NCBI GenBank assembly: GCA_964632485.1
Contig: CAZWDO010000004.1
Location: 218,211 to 282,210, forward strand
Length of the DNA: 64,000 bases
From: CAZWDO01 sp964632485 [NCBI: uncultured bacterium]
Lineage (GTDB): Bacteria; JAGOEH01
Reading direction: 5' to 3'
Under the pieces are notes generated by a model. The model made no database searches, was not told the DNA's origin, and saw only the letters and a program-made list of their open reading frames with translations. Shown here one piece after another: positions 48,906 through 59,800 of the stretch (positions are counted from its first letter, which is position 1; each line of letters starts with the position of its first letter). The translations under genes were made by a program, and so were the position numbers.

Positions 48906-51272
48906 ATGTTAAAATTATTAATGCCGATATTTTTTATAATGATGGAGCTATCTTTTACGCAAGGCGCCTGGCTTATCCGGGGGCTTGTCAGGGATGTTGA
49001 GACCGGCCAGGGTCTCGCGGCGGCTAGTATTCAGATTGAAGGTTCTTATAAGGGAGCCATTACCAATGATGACGGGAAATTTTTTCTCAATATGGAAAAA
49101 CTTCCCGCCACTCTGCTGATCCAATATATTGGCTACCATCCCCAAAGTGTCTCCATTGATACCCCGGCGGATAGCGAATGGGTGGTATCCCTCACACCAG
49201 CGCCGATTATCATGCGGGAAATAGTCGTGGATGGAGAAGATCCCGCCATCAAATTAATGCGTAAGGTCATCGCTAAGAAAAAGGAGTGGTGGATTAACTT
49301 GCTCACCTACAAAGCTGAAGCCTATACCCGGATGAACCTGGCAAATGACAGTTCGATTGTTGTGATTAGTGAAACTATTTCCGAGTTGTATTGGGATCAT
49401 ACCCAGGGAGCCAGGGAAATCATAAAATCCAAGCGTCAGACAGCAAACCTGGACCCAAAGATGAATTTCGCTGCTGCCATCGATTTTCCTAATTTTTACC
49501 ATGATGATATCCAATTGGCAGGATTTCAAATCATCAATGTGATCCACCCCGACGCTTTAAAACATTATCAATTCAAAATAATCGGAGAACGCCGTCTCCA
49601 TGATCAGACAATATATGAACTGTCGGTAAAACCCGGAAACCGTTTGCAGCCTTTATTTGAGGGAACAATCTCGGTCCTTGATGGGGAATACGCCCTACTG
49701 TCGGTAGATTTGAAACCGGCGGAAAATGTAATTTTTCCCATGCCGATCCAAAAATTCGATGTCTATTATAAACAGCAGTTCAGCAATTTTGGGGGCGATT
49801 TTTGGCTGCCGGTTTCATTAGTAAGTGAAGGCCAATTCAAAATCGGCTTCACCGGTCTCCAATTCCCTCCTTTCTATTATAAGCGAGTCTATGAAATCCG
49901 GGATTACCAGATCAACCTGGAAATGCCGGACTCTATTTTCAAGCAAGACAAAAAGGTTAGAGTTGACTCAGGGGCGGTTAAAAGTAATTCGGGATTTGCC
50001 ACGATCAATGAGACAACGGTTCCTCTTTCCATTGAGGAGGAAGCTGCCTACGAAACGATTGACAGCAATTTATCGATCATTCAGGCCTTTAAACCGACCG
50101 GATTCCTCGCGCGTTTCGCGAAAGTTGAGGTACAGGATAACGATGGGAACTCAACGACCAGTGAATTGAAGGAGAAGAATAAAAAAATTAAATTCACTTA
50201 TTCTCCTCAATTGTGGTTCAACCGGGTGGATGGCCTCCATCTGGCTTTAAAAAATTCAGTAAAAATCTTGGATAAAATTAAATTCAAGGTATTAGCGGGG
50301 TATAATGCCGCTTCCGGTGATTGGTCGTATGGCGGCGGTCTCGAGTTGGGTATAATTAGCTTGGATTATAGTATAAACAGTGATACACGCTACCAATCTG
50401 AGTTGTACCAACGATCTGTGTCAAGTCTGGGCCCGTTGCTGGGATACGATGATTATTATGATTATTATAGGAATGAAAAGCTTAGAAGCAGTTTCCGCTA
50501 TAAGGTTTTCAAAATTAATTCCATGTTCGAATTGGGAATCAATAGAGAAATTCACTCCTCAATGGAAAAGAAAACCGATTATAACATATTGGGACGTAAC
50601 TATATCCAACGGATTAATCCCGCTATTGATGAAGGCAATCTTCGATCTTTTGATTTGACTTTTCAATATGGTGATAATTTTATTCCTTACGGTTTGATGG
50701 GACAAAAACGAGCTGTCGTTACAATTGAGCATAGCTCAAAAGACTTGTTAGCTTCCGACTTTTCCTACACAAAATATCAATTGTCAATTGATTGGAGATT
50801 CAGAACTTTCCTGAAAAGACGGATGTTGTCGAATGCCCTGGACGTAAGGATTGTGGTGGGAACATGTACTGGTAATTTGCCGTTGCAGAAATTTGGCATT
50901 CTTGAGTCGAGCCGGATGGTTTTTAGCGCGTTTGGAGCGTTCAAATCGGCGACCGGCCGTCCCATTGAGGGAGAAAAGTACTTCGCGGTTTTCTGGGAGC
51001 ATAATTTCAGGACGGTACCGTTTGAACTCCTGGGGATGATGGGAATCGCGCGCAAAGGGACGGAGATTATTTTGCATGGCGGCTCTGGGCGGACTTGGAT
51101 AAATAAAGACCGTTTGAGTCAAATGGGATATCTGCCCCGCTATCGGGATGGTTTCCAGCATGAAATTGGGTTATCAATTAACAAAATATTCAATATTATT
51201 CGATTGGATTTGACAGTACGGCTGGATCAGAGTGGTTTTTTTATTACCTTCAGCGCTCCCCGTTTTTTTTAA
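48906..51272 (+). CDS. DUF5686/carboxypeptidase-regulatory-like outer-membrane protein
   Basis: This protein of about 788 residues has a signal peptide and a CarboxypepD_reg-like domain (about residues 22-105; GLAAASIQIEG, YIGYHPQSV). A DUF5686 region follows, including WWINLLTYKAEAYTRM, then a long beta-rich C terminus ending in RFF, the terminal aromatic typical of outer-membrane barrels. The family is abundant in Bacteroidota-like lineages with an unclear role. ATG 48906 was preferred over TTG 48888 because of its position relative to the signal peptide. Confidence 0.8.
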   Translation: MLKLLMPIFFIMMELSFTQGAWLIRGLVRDVETGQGLAAASIQIEGSYKGAITNDDGKFFLNMEKLPATLLIQYIGYHPQSVSIDTPADSEWVVSLTPAPIIMREIVVDGEDPAIKLMRKVIAKKKEWWINLLTYKAEAYTRMNLANDSSIVVISETISELYWDHTQGAREIIKSKRQTANLDPKMNFAAAIDFPNFYHDDIQLAGFQIINVIHPDALKHYQFKIIGERRLHDQTIYELSVKPGNRLQPLFEGTISVLDGEYALLSVDLKPAENVIFPMPIQKFDVYYKQQFSNFGGDFWLPVSLVSEGQFKIGFTGLQFPPFYYKRVYEIRDYQINLEMPDSIFKQDKKVRVDSGAVKSNSGFATINETTVPLSIEEEAAYETIDSNLSIIQAFKPTGFLARFAKVEVQDNDGNSTTSELKEKNKKIKFTYSPQLWFNRVDGLHLALKNSVKILDKIKFKVLAGYNAASGDWSYGGGLELGIISLDYSINSDTRYQSELYQRSVSSLGPLLGYDDYYDYYRNEKLRSSFRYKVFKINSMFELGINREIHSSMEKKTDYNILGRNYIQRINPAIDEGNLRSFDLTFQYGDNFIPYGLMGQKRAVVTIEHSSKDLLASDFSYTKYQLSIDWRFRTFLKRRMLSNALDVRIVVGTCTGNLPLQKFGILESSRMVFSAFGAFKSATGRPIEGEKYFAVFWEHNFRTVPFELLGMMGIARKGTEIILHGGSGRTWINKDRLSQMGYLPRYRDGFQHEIGLSINKIFNIIRLDLTVRLDQSGFFITFSAPRFF

Positions 51273-51355
51273 GGCAATCATTGCCGCAAGTAAAGCGAAA
51301 AGAGCGTTTTAAAATCGTTAAAATAATGTAACTTTTAAAAATTATGCTTTTCCCC

Positions 51356-51384
51356 TTGCTAATTTCCACGAAACATTTTAATAT
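51356..51384 (+). promoter_or_regulatory. Candidate promoter for the FIST-kinase pair
   Basis: TTGCTA (51356-51361), a 17-nt spacer and TAATAT (51379-51384) lie about 55 nt before the FIST ORF. An alternative TATACT sits three bases later. The match is moderate. Confidence 0.35.
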
Positions 51385-51438
51385 ACTAATGGTAGTCCAT
51401 TTCAATTTCAATTTTCATTTCAATTAATGAGGTTATAA

Positions 51439-52587
51439 ATGAGAAGTTTATGTTCATTCATTCAGACTCCCGATTCCTATGAAGCAGGAATAGAGACAGC
51501 GGAACGATTGAAGCGTATTAGCCCAGAAGTCGTCATTATTTTCTTTTCAATTCATTATTCATTTGAAGAGTTTTTTACTGCTTTTTATAGTGTGATTCCT
51601 AAAGAGAGTGTAATAATCTGGGGAGGGACAGGGGATGGGATTTATTCTCCCCAAGGCATTTTCAATAATGGGATAAGCGCTGTGGGAGTCAACTCGGAAG
51701 GAAAGATCAATTGGACAGCCGCAATTTGCGATGATATCAATCTAAGTTCCTCGGCCCGGGCGCGCTCCTGTATTGATAGCGTGATAAAAAATGCGGAATC
51801 GCCCATTAAAACAGGAGTGGTTTTATCAGATTTTATCAATGACGGTGTTGAAATCGCTGATAGTATCAGCTCAAAAATTGAGGTCCCCTTTGTCGGAGGA
51901 TTGACGGGAGATGATTGGCAGTTTAAAAACGGTTTTGTTGTGTTAAATGGTCAGTTTTATCAAAATGTTGTTTCATTTTTGGGTCTAAGCGGCGAATTCA
52001 GTTTTGCCTGCAATTGCGCCAGTGGTTGGAAGCCGATTGGAAGAGTTGGGATAGTTAAAGAGTCTGATAGAAATGTAGTTAAATATATAGATGATGAAAC
52101 CGCTTATGGCTTTATGGAAGAGGAATTTGGATTGCCGCCAAGTGAAGCGGAGCTGGGGGTCATTCCGTTTGCTTCTTATGATGAGACTGGACACTTTTTT
52201 TTAAGAACATCATCGAAAATTGATATGGAATCCGGATTTATCACCTGTTTTGGTTCCATTCCCGCGAACACCAAGGTCCAGGTTTGCAATGCGACCAAAC
52301 AGGACGTTATCGATGGCGCGGAAAAATGCTTGCAGGATCTGAATCTTCGTCAAATAAAACCAATTTTTGGGGTAGTAGTAAGTTGCGGTGGGCGAAAATG
52401 GATACTCCAGGACGATATTCGCAGGGAAATTGAGCTTGTGAAAGAAAAATTCGGTTCCGATTTTCCTTTTGCCGGATTTGCTTCATTCGGTGAATTCGGA
52501 TCCTTCATGCTGGATAATGAAAAATATACGCGATCCTATTTTCATAATGTTTCTTTTTCAGTTTTAATCATTGGAGAAAAAATTTGA
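51439..52587 (+). CDS. FIST-domain sensor protein (NosP-like)
   Basis: This 382-residue cytosolic protein has FIST_N (about residues 25-205; GGTGDGIYSPQGI and FVGGLTGDDW) and FIST_C (about 205-360; VKYIDDETAYGFMEEEFG and FAGFASFGEFG). FIST proteins bind small ligands; NosP-type members bind heme and sense nitric oxide. Its stop overlaps the following hybrid kinase start by 4 nt, as in nosP-nahK pairs. The heme ligand cannot be established from sequence. GAGG precedes the ATG. Confidence 0.85.
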   Translation: MRSLCSFIQTPDSYEAGIETAERLKRISPEVVIIFFSIHYSFEEFFTAFYSVIPKESVIIWGGTGDGIYSPQGIFNNGISAVGVNSEGKINWTAAICDDINLSSSARARSCIDSVIKNAESPIKTGVVLSDFINDGVEIADSISSKIEVPFVGGLTGDDWQFKNGFVVLNGQFYQNVVSFLGLSGEFSFACNCASGWKPIGRVGIVKESDRNVVKYIDDETAYGFMEEEFGLPPSEAELGVIPFASYDETGHFFLRTSSKIDMESGFITCFGSIPANTKVQVCNATKQDVIDGAEKCLQDLNLRQIKPIFGVVVSCGGRKWILQDDIRREIELVKEKFGSDFPFAGFASFGEFGSFMLDNEKYTRSYFHNVSFSVLIIGEKI

Positions 52588-54578
52588 AAGCCGCATATTT
52601 TTCATTGATTGGGGATAAATACCCAGGTTTTAAACATAAAACTACCCTTGAAGATTCAGAACTGAGACGTTGTTATTTTGCTTTAATAACAGATGACATT
52701 GAATCCTTTGCCGCAAAATATGCGAATATTATTCAGAAAATCAAAGGAATTTTACTTATTCCCGGAAAGAAAATTCTGACGGATAAATTGGGAGAAAATT
52801 TGAGAGTGATTTATTTTTCTCCCGCTATGGAAGAAAACTTGTTTCTTCTTGCTGAAATGTATCTGAATTTGCTTGAAGATAGTATAAATTTACGATCAAA
52901 TTATGATCTTCTGAGAATCGAATCGGATCGAACACTGATACAATATAAAAGGCTCCAGGGTTTTTACGAATCAGTTCAAGAAAAAACCAGGAAGGACATT
53001 CATTATCAAAACAAGTGGACGATAGGGGCGTTGTTAAAACTGATTGAATTTCGAAACACGGAGCTTTTAAAGAGCGAAATCGAGGATTTTTTAAAAACAA
53101 TTCTTACTTTCTTAGCTCAGGGTTATTTTGACTTCAAAGGGGTCGCTTTGATGAAGAATTGTCAATTTGTCCCGGAAATTGTTTTATCTATAGGGGATAT
53201 TGATGAGGCCGTGAAAGAAAAAATTGGATGTAAAAGCGATATTAACTGGATTTCCGTATTTCCGTTAAACATTAGTCTTAGTTGTGAACATCTATTAATT
53301 GTAGCCAAAAGCAAAGATTACTTTTTCAAAGAGTATGAAAAATCATTTTTTTTACTATTTTCAGAAATTGTAGTCGCTGCCTACAAAGAAAAGCTTAATG
53401 AACAAGCATTATTTATCGCAAAAGAGGATGCAGAATCAGCCAACCGAATGAAAACCCAGTTTATGGCAAATATGAGTCATGAACTGCGCAATCCGCTAAA
53501 CGGGATATTAGGCATGATCGGTCTCATAAAATCATCCGGGCTGAACACGCTCCAGCTGCAGCAGATATCCTTACTTGAGTATTCGTCCAACTCGCTCCTG
53601 AGCATTATTAATGATCTCCTCGATTTTTCAAGCATAGAAAAAGGCAAATTTAAACTTTGCAACGATATTTTTAACCCAGGGGATCTTTTGGAAAAAACGA
53701 TCAATATTTTTAAAATTCCCGCAAATGATAAGGGGCTCAGCCTAAGATTTATCAACAATATTGGATCAGAGTACCGGCTTAAAGGGGATTCTAACAGATT
53801 ACAGCAAATATTAATCAATTTTATATCAAATGCGATAAAATATTCTGATCATGGAGAGATTGTAGTGAAACAGGATATCGTTAATGAAAATGATGCTGAA
53901 CTGACCTGCCGATTCAGCGTTTCAGACAACGGAATAGGTATCCCTGAAGATAAATATGAAGCAATTTTTGCGGAGTTTGTTCAGCTTGAAGAAACCTATT
54001 TAAAATCGCATCAGGGCTTGGGATTAGGGCTGGCAATCGTTAAATCGATAGCCCAAATGATGAATGGTAAAATTGATGTAAGAAGTAAGATCGATGAAGG
54101 AAGTACCTTTTCAATAGATATTCCATTAAAAAAGATTCCGGAGGATGCTGGAAACTTTGCTTCAACTAATTATCCAATAGATAGCTCTATGAAGAAATAT
54201 AAAATTTTGGTTGCTGAAGATGACATTATAAATTTAATCTATCTTGAGCAAGCGTTTCTAAGAGAGGGACATTATGTTGATAAGGCAAAAAACGGATTAG
54301 AAGTATTGAGATTGCTGGACAAGAGGCAATATGATATCATTTTCATGGATATTGGCATGCCAAAAATGAACGGACTGGAATGTATAAAACAAATCCGAAA
54401 AAGAAATATTAAAATTCCGGCGTTTGCTTTATCAGGATATACCAGCAGCAAGGACATTGAGAGCTTCATTCTGGCGGGTTTTGACAATGTGTTATCAAAA
54501 CCCATTACGATAAACAAATTGCTGTCAACAATATCTTCAGCTTCGGAATACTGGGATACAACGAAAGTTGAAATTTAA
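52584..54578 (+). CDS. Hybrid histidine kinase partnered with FIST protein
   Basis: This 664-residue protein has no membrane segment. The N-terminal 280 residues are an unrecognised, partly coiled sensor region. HisKA (NMSHELRNPLNG, H299), HATPase (DNGIGIP, GLGLGLA) and a receiver (VAEDD; phosphoacceptor D589 in FMDIGMPKMNG; LSGY; SKP) follow. Translation apparently begins at TTG 52584, which overlaps the FIST stop (TTGA). The next in-frame Met is about 75 codons in, so coupling to the FIST gene is likely. It should be regulated by the FIST protein. Confidence 0.88.
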   Translation: MKAAYFSLIGDKYPGFKHKTTLEDSELRRCYFALITDDIESFAAKYANIIQKIKGILLIPGKKILTDKLGENLRVIYFSPAMEENLFLLAEMYLNLLEDSINLRSNYDLLRIESDRTLIQYKRLQGFYESVQEKTRKDIHYQNKWTIGALLKLIEFRNTELLKSEIEDFLKTILTFLAQGYFDFKGVALMKNCQFVPEIVLSIGDIDEAVKEKIGCKSDINWISVFPLNISLSCEHLLIVAKSKDYFFKEYEKSFFLLFSEIVVAAYKEKLNEQALFIAKEDAESANRMKTQFMANMSHELRNPLNGILGMIGLIKSSGLNTLQLQQISLLEYSSNSLLSIINDLLDFSSIEKGKFKLCNDIFNPGDLLEKTINIFKIPANDKGLSLRFINNIGSEYRLKGDSNRLQQILINFISNAIKYSDHGEIVVKQDIVNENDAELTCRFSVSDNGIGIPEDKYEAIFAEFVQLEETYLKSHQGLGLGLAIVKSIAQMMNGKIDVRSKIDEGSTFSIDIPLKKIPEDAGNFASTNYPIDSSMKKYKILVAEDDIINLIYLEQAFLREGHYVDKAKNGLEVLRLLDKRQYDIIFMDIGMPKMNGLECIKQIRKRNIKIPAFALSGYTSSKDIESFILAGFDNVLSKPITINKLLSTISSASEYWDTTKVEI

Positions 54579-54728
54579 TCCGTTTCGATGAGTTTGTCAA
54601 GAATTTCGGCTGATACTGCGATTAATTTTTTTAGAATATGATATTTGGCTTGATTATAAATAGCTATTTTTAAATATTTGAAAATCAAACATCCCGTTTA
54701 CTGAATACTACCAATAAGGAGATTTTCA

Positions 54729-56546
54729 TTGAATCCGAACCATTTTTTTTTGTTTATCCTGGCCTTAATTCTGTTTTGTGATGGGTCGAATTACAGTTCA
54801 TTAATAGCGGGGGAGATGCCTGGAAGAGTTCCCGGGTTTGCCGTAAGTCCGTATTATAATGAACAGGTGGTTACGTTCATGCTTAATCCGGAAATACGCA
54901 TCCATATCAATGCACCTTCGGCGGAATCGTTTGATGTCAATAAAAGGGTGGGATTAGCGTTATTCGCCTTGCCGAATGGGAACACGATTGAACAAACTGT
55001 CGGCAAAGTCACCCAGATTGGCGATGACTGGCATTATGATATTCAGCATATTGGCGCCCAGACCCGGTTCCTTCGGCGGAAAATTGTGGAATACAACCTG
55101 GTGACGGTGTATCTTGAGACGACGCAAAAGAGCTGGCCTGCCTGGAAAGCCCAACATCCGGATTATGCGGAAATTGTGAAACGGACGGTTGACAATCTCA
55201 GATCATATTTTAGAAAATATCAACCGTTTATCATACTCACCGGGCATAGCGGTGGAGGCCGTTTTATTTTTTCGTTTCTGGAGGCGTTTGCTGAAATCCC
55301 TGATTACGTCGAACGTATCTGCTTTCTGGACAGCAATTATGGCTACAATAACTCTTATGGCGCTCAGATAGTCAATTGGTTGAACGCCGCGCCTAATCAT
55401 TTTCTGAGCGCGCTCGCCTACAATGATAGCGTGGCGCTTTTTAACGGACGTCCAGTTGTTTCGGATACCGGCGGTACATGGAGTCGAAGCGGATTGATGC
55501 AGCGCTGGTTTTCCAAATTTTTCAAGTTCACCTCTGAGGAAGATAGTGAATTTACCCGCTATACCGCGCTGGACGGGCGAATTCAAATCCTGTTAAAAAA
55601 AAATCCGGAGAGAAGTATCCTGCACACGGTTCAGGTTGAACGGAATGGGTTTATTCATACCATGCTGACTGGCACATCCTTGGAAAACGATGGGTACCAA
55701 TATTTCGGAGAACGGGTGTATATGGATTTGGCGCAGGATGGCGAACTGCCAAAAAGTAATTTTCAGATACCACTTCGCTCTCCGGACGCAATGACCGGAT
55801 CGCAGTTCATGCGCTACATTAATGCAATGAGTTTCCAAGACCGGGAAATGGCGATTTTAAATGAATTGCAAACGGGAAATCTGCCTTACTTTTTACGCGA
55901 ATTTAAAACGCTGGAAGCGACATTTAACGACGCGCAAGGTCTTCCGCATCGAGTATCATATCGAGTGATGCCCGATTATCTGGCGATAGGTTCGGATAGC
56001 GATTATTGCCGGATACCCATGGGACCGGGGACAGCGCAACGGACTGCGAATTTTTATGGCGCGAGTTTGCCCACCCGGAAGTTAGTGGACCATATTTATC
56101 AAAATGCGGAAATCAAGCTGGCGCCGGTGACTATTGCGCCGGTTGGCGACCGGAATGAACGTGTGGCGACATTCCTTGAGCATAATACAGCCATCGAAGC
56201 GCAGCGATTAGCATCAGGCGGCGTTCCGGGGCAGTTGATCGGGGGAATTAAAAAAGATGTTATCCTGAGCGCTAAAATCTGCGATCTCCAACGCCCGGGC
56301 CATGTGGTTATCTATGGCTGGCATCAATTAAATGGCGAACCTATTCAACCCCTTACTAACATTCATAGCGCTCGTTATGTGGATTACAGTCACGGGATAC
56401 GACTGATGGATTCCGAAATCAGGGTAGATGGCGCTGTAAACCAAATTCAGGCAATACTACGTGATGATGTTTTATTTAAACTATTGAGTGATGAAAATGA
56501 GGCCATGACTCAGCCCATCTATAGCTTAGATAGCATTATCCCGTAA
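54729..56546 (+). CDS. Exported alpha/beta-hydrolase-like protein with unrecognised C-terminal domain
   Basis: This 605-residue protein has an N-terminal hydrophobic signal (FFLFILALILF). Residues about 60-330 form an alpha/beta hydrolase with the nucleophile elbow GHSGGG (Ser174), followed by a His-containing GFIHTML near 310. Residues about 400-605 form a second domain with no recognised family, ending YSLDSIIP. TTG at 54729 has AAGGAG 7 nt upstream and is the probable start. The protein lacks a sorting tail. It could be an esterase or peptidase; substrate unknown. Confidence 0.6.
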   Translation: MNPNHFFLFILALILFCDGSNYSSLIAGEMPGRVPGFAVSPYYNEQVVTFMLNPEIRIHINAPSAESFDVNKRVGLALFALPNGNTIEQTVGKVTQIGDDWHYDIQHIGAQTRFLRRKIVEYNLVTVYLETTQKSWPAWKAQHPDYAEIVKRTVDNLRSYFRKYQPFIILTGHSGGGRFIFSFLEAFAEIPDYVERICFLDSNYGYNNSYGAQIVNWLNAAPNHFLSALAYNDSVALFNGRPVVSDTGGTWSRSGLMQRWFSKFFKFTSEEDSEFTRYTALDGRIQILLKKNPERSILHTVQVERNGFIHTMLTGTSLENDGYQYFGERVYMDLAQDGELPKSNFQIPLRSPDAMTGSQFMRYINAMSFQDREMAILNELQTGNLPYFLREFKTLEATFNDAQGLPHRVSYRVMPDYLAIGSDSDYCRIPMGPGTAQRTANFYGASLPTRKLVDHIYQNAEIKLAPVTIAPVGDRNERVATFLEHNTAIEAQRLASGGVPGQLIGGIKKDVILSAKICDLQRPGHVVIYGWHQLNGEPIQPLTNIHSARYVDYSHGIRLMDSEIRVDGAVNQIQAILRDDVLFKLLSDENEAMTQPIYSLDSIIP

Positions 56547-56641
56547 TGAAGTCCAGTATTGAGACAAGTGTTTATCAGGAAATGACCAACAATCCTCTAA
56601 AATTCAGCTTTTGTGTTTAATATCTATGGTAGTTTAATTGA

Positions 56642-56814
56642 AAGAAAAAAATTGCCGACGAGCGAATTATTAATTGTCAATCTTTAGGTTCGTTATGGAA
56701 ATATAATTTTGTTTATAACTGGGCAAAACCCGATAGTGTTTCGGATAAAGAGTTTGCCGATGGAGGGAAAATATTCCGAAAAATATTGATTTTCATGCTC
56801 ATAATAAACCGTAA
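56642..56814 (+). pseudogene. Remnant of a SEC-C protein paralogue
   Basis: Translated from 56651, the gap reads IINCQSLGSLWKYNFVYNW and KPDSVSDKEFADGGKIFRK. This matches the internal part of the intact SEC-C protein at 61069-62514 ([36 protein letters not shown]). After FRK a 1-nt loss in an A run shifts the frame, and the next frame gives NIDFHAHNKP and a stop. Only about 55 codons survive, and the SEC-C motif is absent. Confidence 0.75.
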
Positions 56815-56867
56815 CAGAATTTCAATGATTCGATTTACTCTGATGAAAAACTTACAAGGAGAGAAAA

Positions 56868-59800
56868 ATGAAGCTTGCCAAATTTAGTGTTGTTGATTTC
56901 AGCAAGTTAATGCGATTATTTGTTTTAGGGAGCCTTCTCATGGTTGTTTCCACCCCTTTCATGCGGACATGGGCGGCAAACATTACTGTTACGAATGTCG
57001 CGGAATTTCAAACCGCCCTGGATGTGGCGGCTTTGAATGGCGCGAACGATACTATTCATGTAGCGGCAGGAATTTATATACCTGCTACCACATTGACGTT
57101 CTCCTCATGGGAAAATCATTCCCTGACCATCAGCGGAGCCGGAATGGGTTCGACCATACTGGATGGCAATAGCGCAATCCAGCTTTTTTATTTGATTACT
57201 TCGGAATCGGGGGCTCATTTAACATTGCAAAATATGACCTTCCGAAATGGAAGCAGCGCTTCCGATGGGGGAGCGCTTCATATCGAGACAACTTCGGCAG
57301 CGATTACCATTCAATACTCGGAATTTGCAGATAATACAGCTCAAACTCTGGGAGGTGGCGCGAATGCGCTAAGCGCCTCCGGAGTTATATCCGTTGATAA
57401 CTGTGTGTTTCGGCGCAATAGCGGCATTGATGACGCCGGAGGATTAAATGCCGGCAATTCCAGCGGATTAATTTCCCTCACCCATAGTCTGTTTGAAGAG
57501 AACATTGTCCCGGGAGTTCATCCTGGAGTGCCGGCAAAGGATGGTGGCGGCGCTATCCTCTATATTGATGGCGAAGGCCAGATTGTAATGACGGGCAATA
57601 CGTTTAATCGAAACGCTGCGGCAGATGGAGGCGGGGGCTGCATGACCTATCTTCTGGGTTCCGGCGTAACTTTGACCATCGATAGTAACACCTTTACCGA
57701 AAATATAGCTCAATTGGACGGTGGCGGCTGTTTCACCCGGATCAATGACAACGGGACAATAACTTATAATAATAATAGTTTTTCTGGAAATTCAACCATA
57801 ACGGCGGGAGGCGCGGGTACGATGATACATTTAAATGCTGGAATTTTAAATTATTCCGGCAATACCTATGCCGATAATATCGCCGGTGAGGATGGAGGCG
57901 GCGCCTGGATGTGGATCGGTGAAGGGACTATGAGCGTTACCAATAACACGTTCACGGACAACCAAACCGTAAGTAATGGCGGCGGAGCGCTAATCGCCAA
58001 TGACCAGGGAACTATCACCCTGGCCAGGAACACCTTTGATTCCAATACGGCGGGCAATGTCGGAGGCGGCCTTTCTTACGCAACGGGCAATGGAACTTTA
58101 ATCCTTTCCCATAATACCTATTATGCCAATCACGCTTCAGAAGGTGGCGGTATCTATTTCTATTTCGATCTCAGCGATGCCCAAACTACCATATTTAACA
58201 ATATTCTCAGGAACGATATTCCTCAGGCAATCGCCATGTCGGGCGCGACTACCACGACCGTTACCTATTCCGATATTGAAAATGGCAGCGGGGAAGACTG
58301 GTTCGGAGTAGGTTGCATTGATGAAGACCCCTTATGGGCCAACCCGGCGAATGGCAATTTTCAACTGACATGGTCGGGTTTTCCGGTGATAGACAACACA
58401 AAATCTCCCTGCATTGATGCCGGCGATCCGTTTTCCCCCTTTGATCCTGACAATACGGCGGCGGATATGGGCGCGCGCTATTTTCACCAGGGCGTATTAA
58501 ATGCTTTTTCGCTGACAATGCCGCCCGACAATTCATTAGTCACTGTATTAACTCCTCAACTGCAATGGAATCATGCCCTTGCCACCGAAACAGAGAATGT
58601 CGATTATTCGCTCTATTACTGTCGAAATATAGCGTTTGACTCCGCTCAAGCCGTTTGTATCCCCAATATCACTACCAATTCATATACTTTTTCAGGCGGC
58701 TTGACCGATACCAGTAGTTATTATTGGCGGATTCTGGCTAAAATCGGATCTACTCAGCGAAAATGGAGCGCAGAGACCTGGAAATTCAGTATCAAAACCG
58801 ATACGATCCCTCCGGTCTTTTCCAATTGGATAAAAAATCCGAATGATCTGACTGAGGAAACGGCGGGAGCTTTCCAGGTTCAAGTGACTATTACCGATAA
58901 TGGCGTGGGTCTTGGAGATTCCATTCCCAAAATCAGCTATAAAATCGGAAATAACGCTTATTCAGAATGGTTTCCATTGGCTCAATTATCATCATCGTCC
59001 GACAGAAATTTTTCATTGTTGACAACATCAACAGGGCAATGGCAATATGATATCCCTGAACCTGCGACCGGATGGAACTCTTTTCGCGGAGATACATTGT
59101 ACTATAGGGTTCTAAGTTCCGATGCGTATACAAATACGCGAACCAGCCCGGAACAGAAAGAATGGATCAATCGCGTCCTGCGCCCCCCGTTGATTGCCGA
59201 GTTGCCGCAAATTATGTTAGACGAAGATATTAGGGATACCGTTTATTTCAAAGACTGGTTTGACTATATCTCCGATAACCATGATGCCGACAGCCAATTA
59301 ACATGCGCATTGAACTCGGCAAACCTCGGTCTGAAACCGATAACCGCTGGCTATGAGCTGACTCCCCCGGCGGATTGGTTTGGATTGGATACGATGCAGT
59401 TAATTGTGACCAATTTAGACAATTTAGCCGACACCGGATCAATCTTAGTAAGAGTTTCATCAATCAACGATTGCCCGGAATTGATGAATCTGCCGGATTC
59501 AATATATTTTCGGCAGGATTCCGCTTGTTCGTTGAAGCTCTGGGATTATGCATCGGATATTGAAACCCCGGACTCATTGTTGATCTATGAGTTCAACGTT
59601 GGAAATGATTCAATTGGGTATAATTTCAATCCTGGAACCGGGATTGTCCAAATCATGTCGAACGGATTCTCAGGGCATACAACATGGGTCATCACCGTCA
59701 AAGATGACAGTAATGCAACGGTTTCTGATACCATCGCATTAACGGTTTATTCCGTTACTTCAATATTGGAAAACGAGAATGGAAAGCCATTCGCTCTGGA

